From Paenibacillus tundrae (GTDB lineage: Bacteria; Bacillota; Bacilli; Paenibacillales; Paenibacillaceae): a DNA stretch of 64,000 bases. The translations under genes were made by a program, and so were the position numbers. The stretch lies in contig NZ_CP145605.1 of assembly GCF_036884255.1 (NCBI RefSeq), forward strand, positions 26,001-90,000. Direction: 5' to 3'. The notes under the pieces were generated by a model, which was not told where the DNA came from, did not search any database, and saw nothing but the letters and a program-made list of their open reading frames with translations. Below are positions 63,184 to 64,000 of this stretch, piece after piece. The first letter of the stretch is position 1. Each line of letters opens with the position of its first letter.

Positions 63184-64000
63184 GGTTAAGCTACTAAGAG
63201 CACACGGAGGATGCCTAGGCGCTAGGAGCCGATGAAGGACGTGGCGAACAACGAAACTGCCTCGGGGAGCTGTAAGCAAGCTTTGATCCGGGGGTGTCCG
63301 AATGGGGAAACCCAGCTGGGGTAATTTCCAGTTACTCTTGTCTGAATACATAGGGCAAGTAGAGGCATACCAGGGGAACTGAAACATCTAAGTACCTTGA
63401 GGAAGAGAAAACAATAGTGATTCCGTCAGTAGCGGCGAGCGAACGCGGAGAAGCCCAAACCAAAGAGCTTGCTCTTTGGGGTTGTGGGACGTCTCACATG
63501 GAGTTACAAAGGAACCGGTTAAACGAAGAGGTCTGGAAAGGCCCGCCAAAGAAGGTAAAAGCCCTGTAATTGAAAGTTGGTTCCCTCCGAGACGGATCCC
63601 GAGTAGTGCGGGGCACGTGAAACCCCGTATGAATCCGGCAGGACCATCTGCCAAGGCTAAATACTTCCTAGCGACCGATAGTGAAGCAGTACCGTGAGGG
63701 AAAGGTGAAAAGCACCCCGGAAGGGGAGTGAAATAGAACCTGAAACCGTGTGCTTACAAAAAGTCAGAGCCCGTTTTAGGGGTGATGGCGTGCCTTTTGT
63801 AGAATGAACCGGCGAGTTACGTTCCCGTGCAAGGTTAAGGTGAAGAGCCGGAGCCGCAGCGAAAGCGAGTCTGAATAGGGCGATGTAGTACGTGGACGTA
63901 GACCCGAAACCGGGTGATCTACCCCTGTCCAGGGTGAAGGTGCGGTAACACGCACTGGAGGCCCGAACCCACGCACGTTGAAAAGTGCGGGGATGAGGTG
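63184..64000 (+). rRNA. rrl: 23S ribosomal RNA, 5' part (cut by window edge)
   Basis: The segment starts with GGTTAAGCTACTAAGAGCAC, followed by GGAGCCGATGAAGGACG, GTAGCGGCGAGCGAACG and further domain I sequence. About 817 bases of an expected 2900 or so are present. The gene continues past the window. Confidence 0.97.

Overview
The window reads as the origin-proximal core of a low-to-mid G+C, endospore-forming Firmicute, almost certainly Paenibacillus (a species related to P. amylolyticus/xylanexedens is possible, but this is only a guess). Three things support this. The gene order closely follows Bacillus subtilis from holB to the first rRNA operon after lysS. There are many sporulation genes (abrB, yabG, sspF, spoVG, fin, spoVT, yabP, yabQ, spoIIE, yabS, yabT). 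A nadA-nadB-nadC block sits between ftsH and coaX. Nearly every gene is on the + strand; the exceptions are abrB, one small unknown ORF and a TetR regulator.

Layout. 1-3.6 kb: holB 3' end, ricT, yabA, trmN6, rsmI. 3.9-6.9 kb: abrB (minus strand), an HD phosphohydrolase and tatD, with a cluster of perfect Spo0A boxes between abrB and the HD gene. 7.2-10.5 kb: a c-di-AMP (ydaO-type) riboswitch with terminator in front of a yabE-like cell-wall protein, then rnmV and rsmA. 10.6-19.5 kb: yabG, veg, sspF, ispE, purR, spoVG, glmU, prs, pth, fin. 19.8-29 kb: mfd, a PrsA-like foldase, spoVT, a SpoVB/MurJ-type flippase, yabN. 29-41 kb: hup, rqcP, yabP, yabQ, divIC, yabR, spoIIE, yabS, yabT, tilS, hpt, ftsH. 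41-48.8 kb: NAD synthesis (nadABC), coaX, hslO, a second parvulin, cysK. 48.9-55.3 kb: the folate operon (pabB, pabA, pabC, folP, folB, folK), a small Xre regulator and dusB. 55.3-61 kb: greA, lysS, ktrB, and a divergent TetR/membrane-protein pair. 61.3-64 kb: 16S rRNA, a spacer without tRNAs, and the start of 23S rRNA.

The genes fall into a few programmes: translation and RNA maturation (trmN6, rsmI, rnmV, rsmA, pth, tilS, rqcP, dusB, lysS, rRNA); cofactor and precursor supply (ispE, glmU, prs, hpt, nadABC, coaX, folate genes, cysK); envelope and division (yabE, flippase, divIC, ftsH); and sporulation control (Spo0A boxes at abrB, a 21-bp-spaced promoter at spoIIE, sigma-H-like at spoVG, sigma-G-like at sspF and spoVT).

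I found no unmistakably new multi-gene system. The most interesting parts are non-coding: two elements of 160-206 bp with terminal inverted repeats, a three-hairpin leader ahead of rnmV, a structured glmU leader, a 15-codon ORF between the riboswitch terminator and yabE, and an unrecognised minus-strand small ORF. Genes found at this locus in B. subtilis but absent here are metS, ridA (yabJ), ctc and yazA. All family assignments rest on reading the sequence and on recalled homologues; no database search was run.
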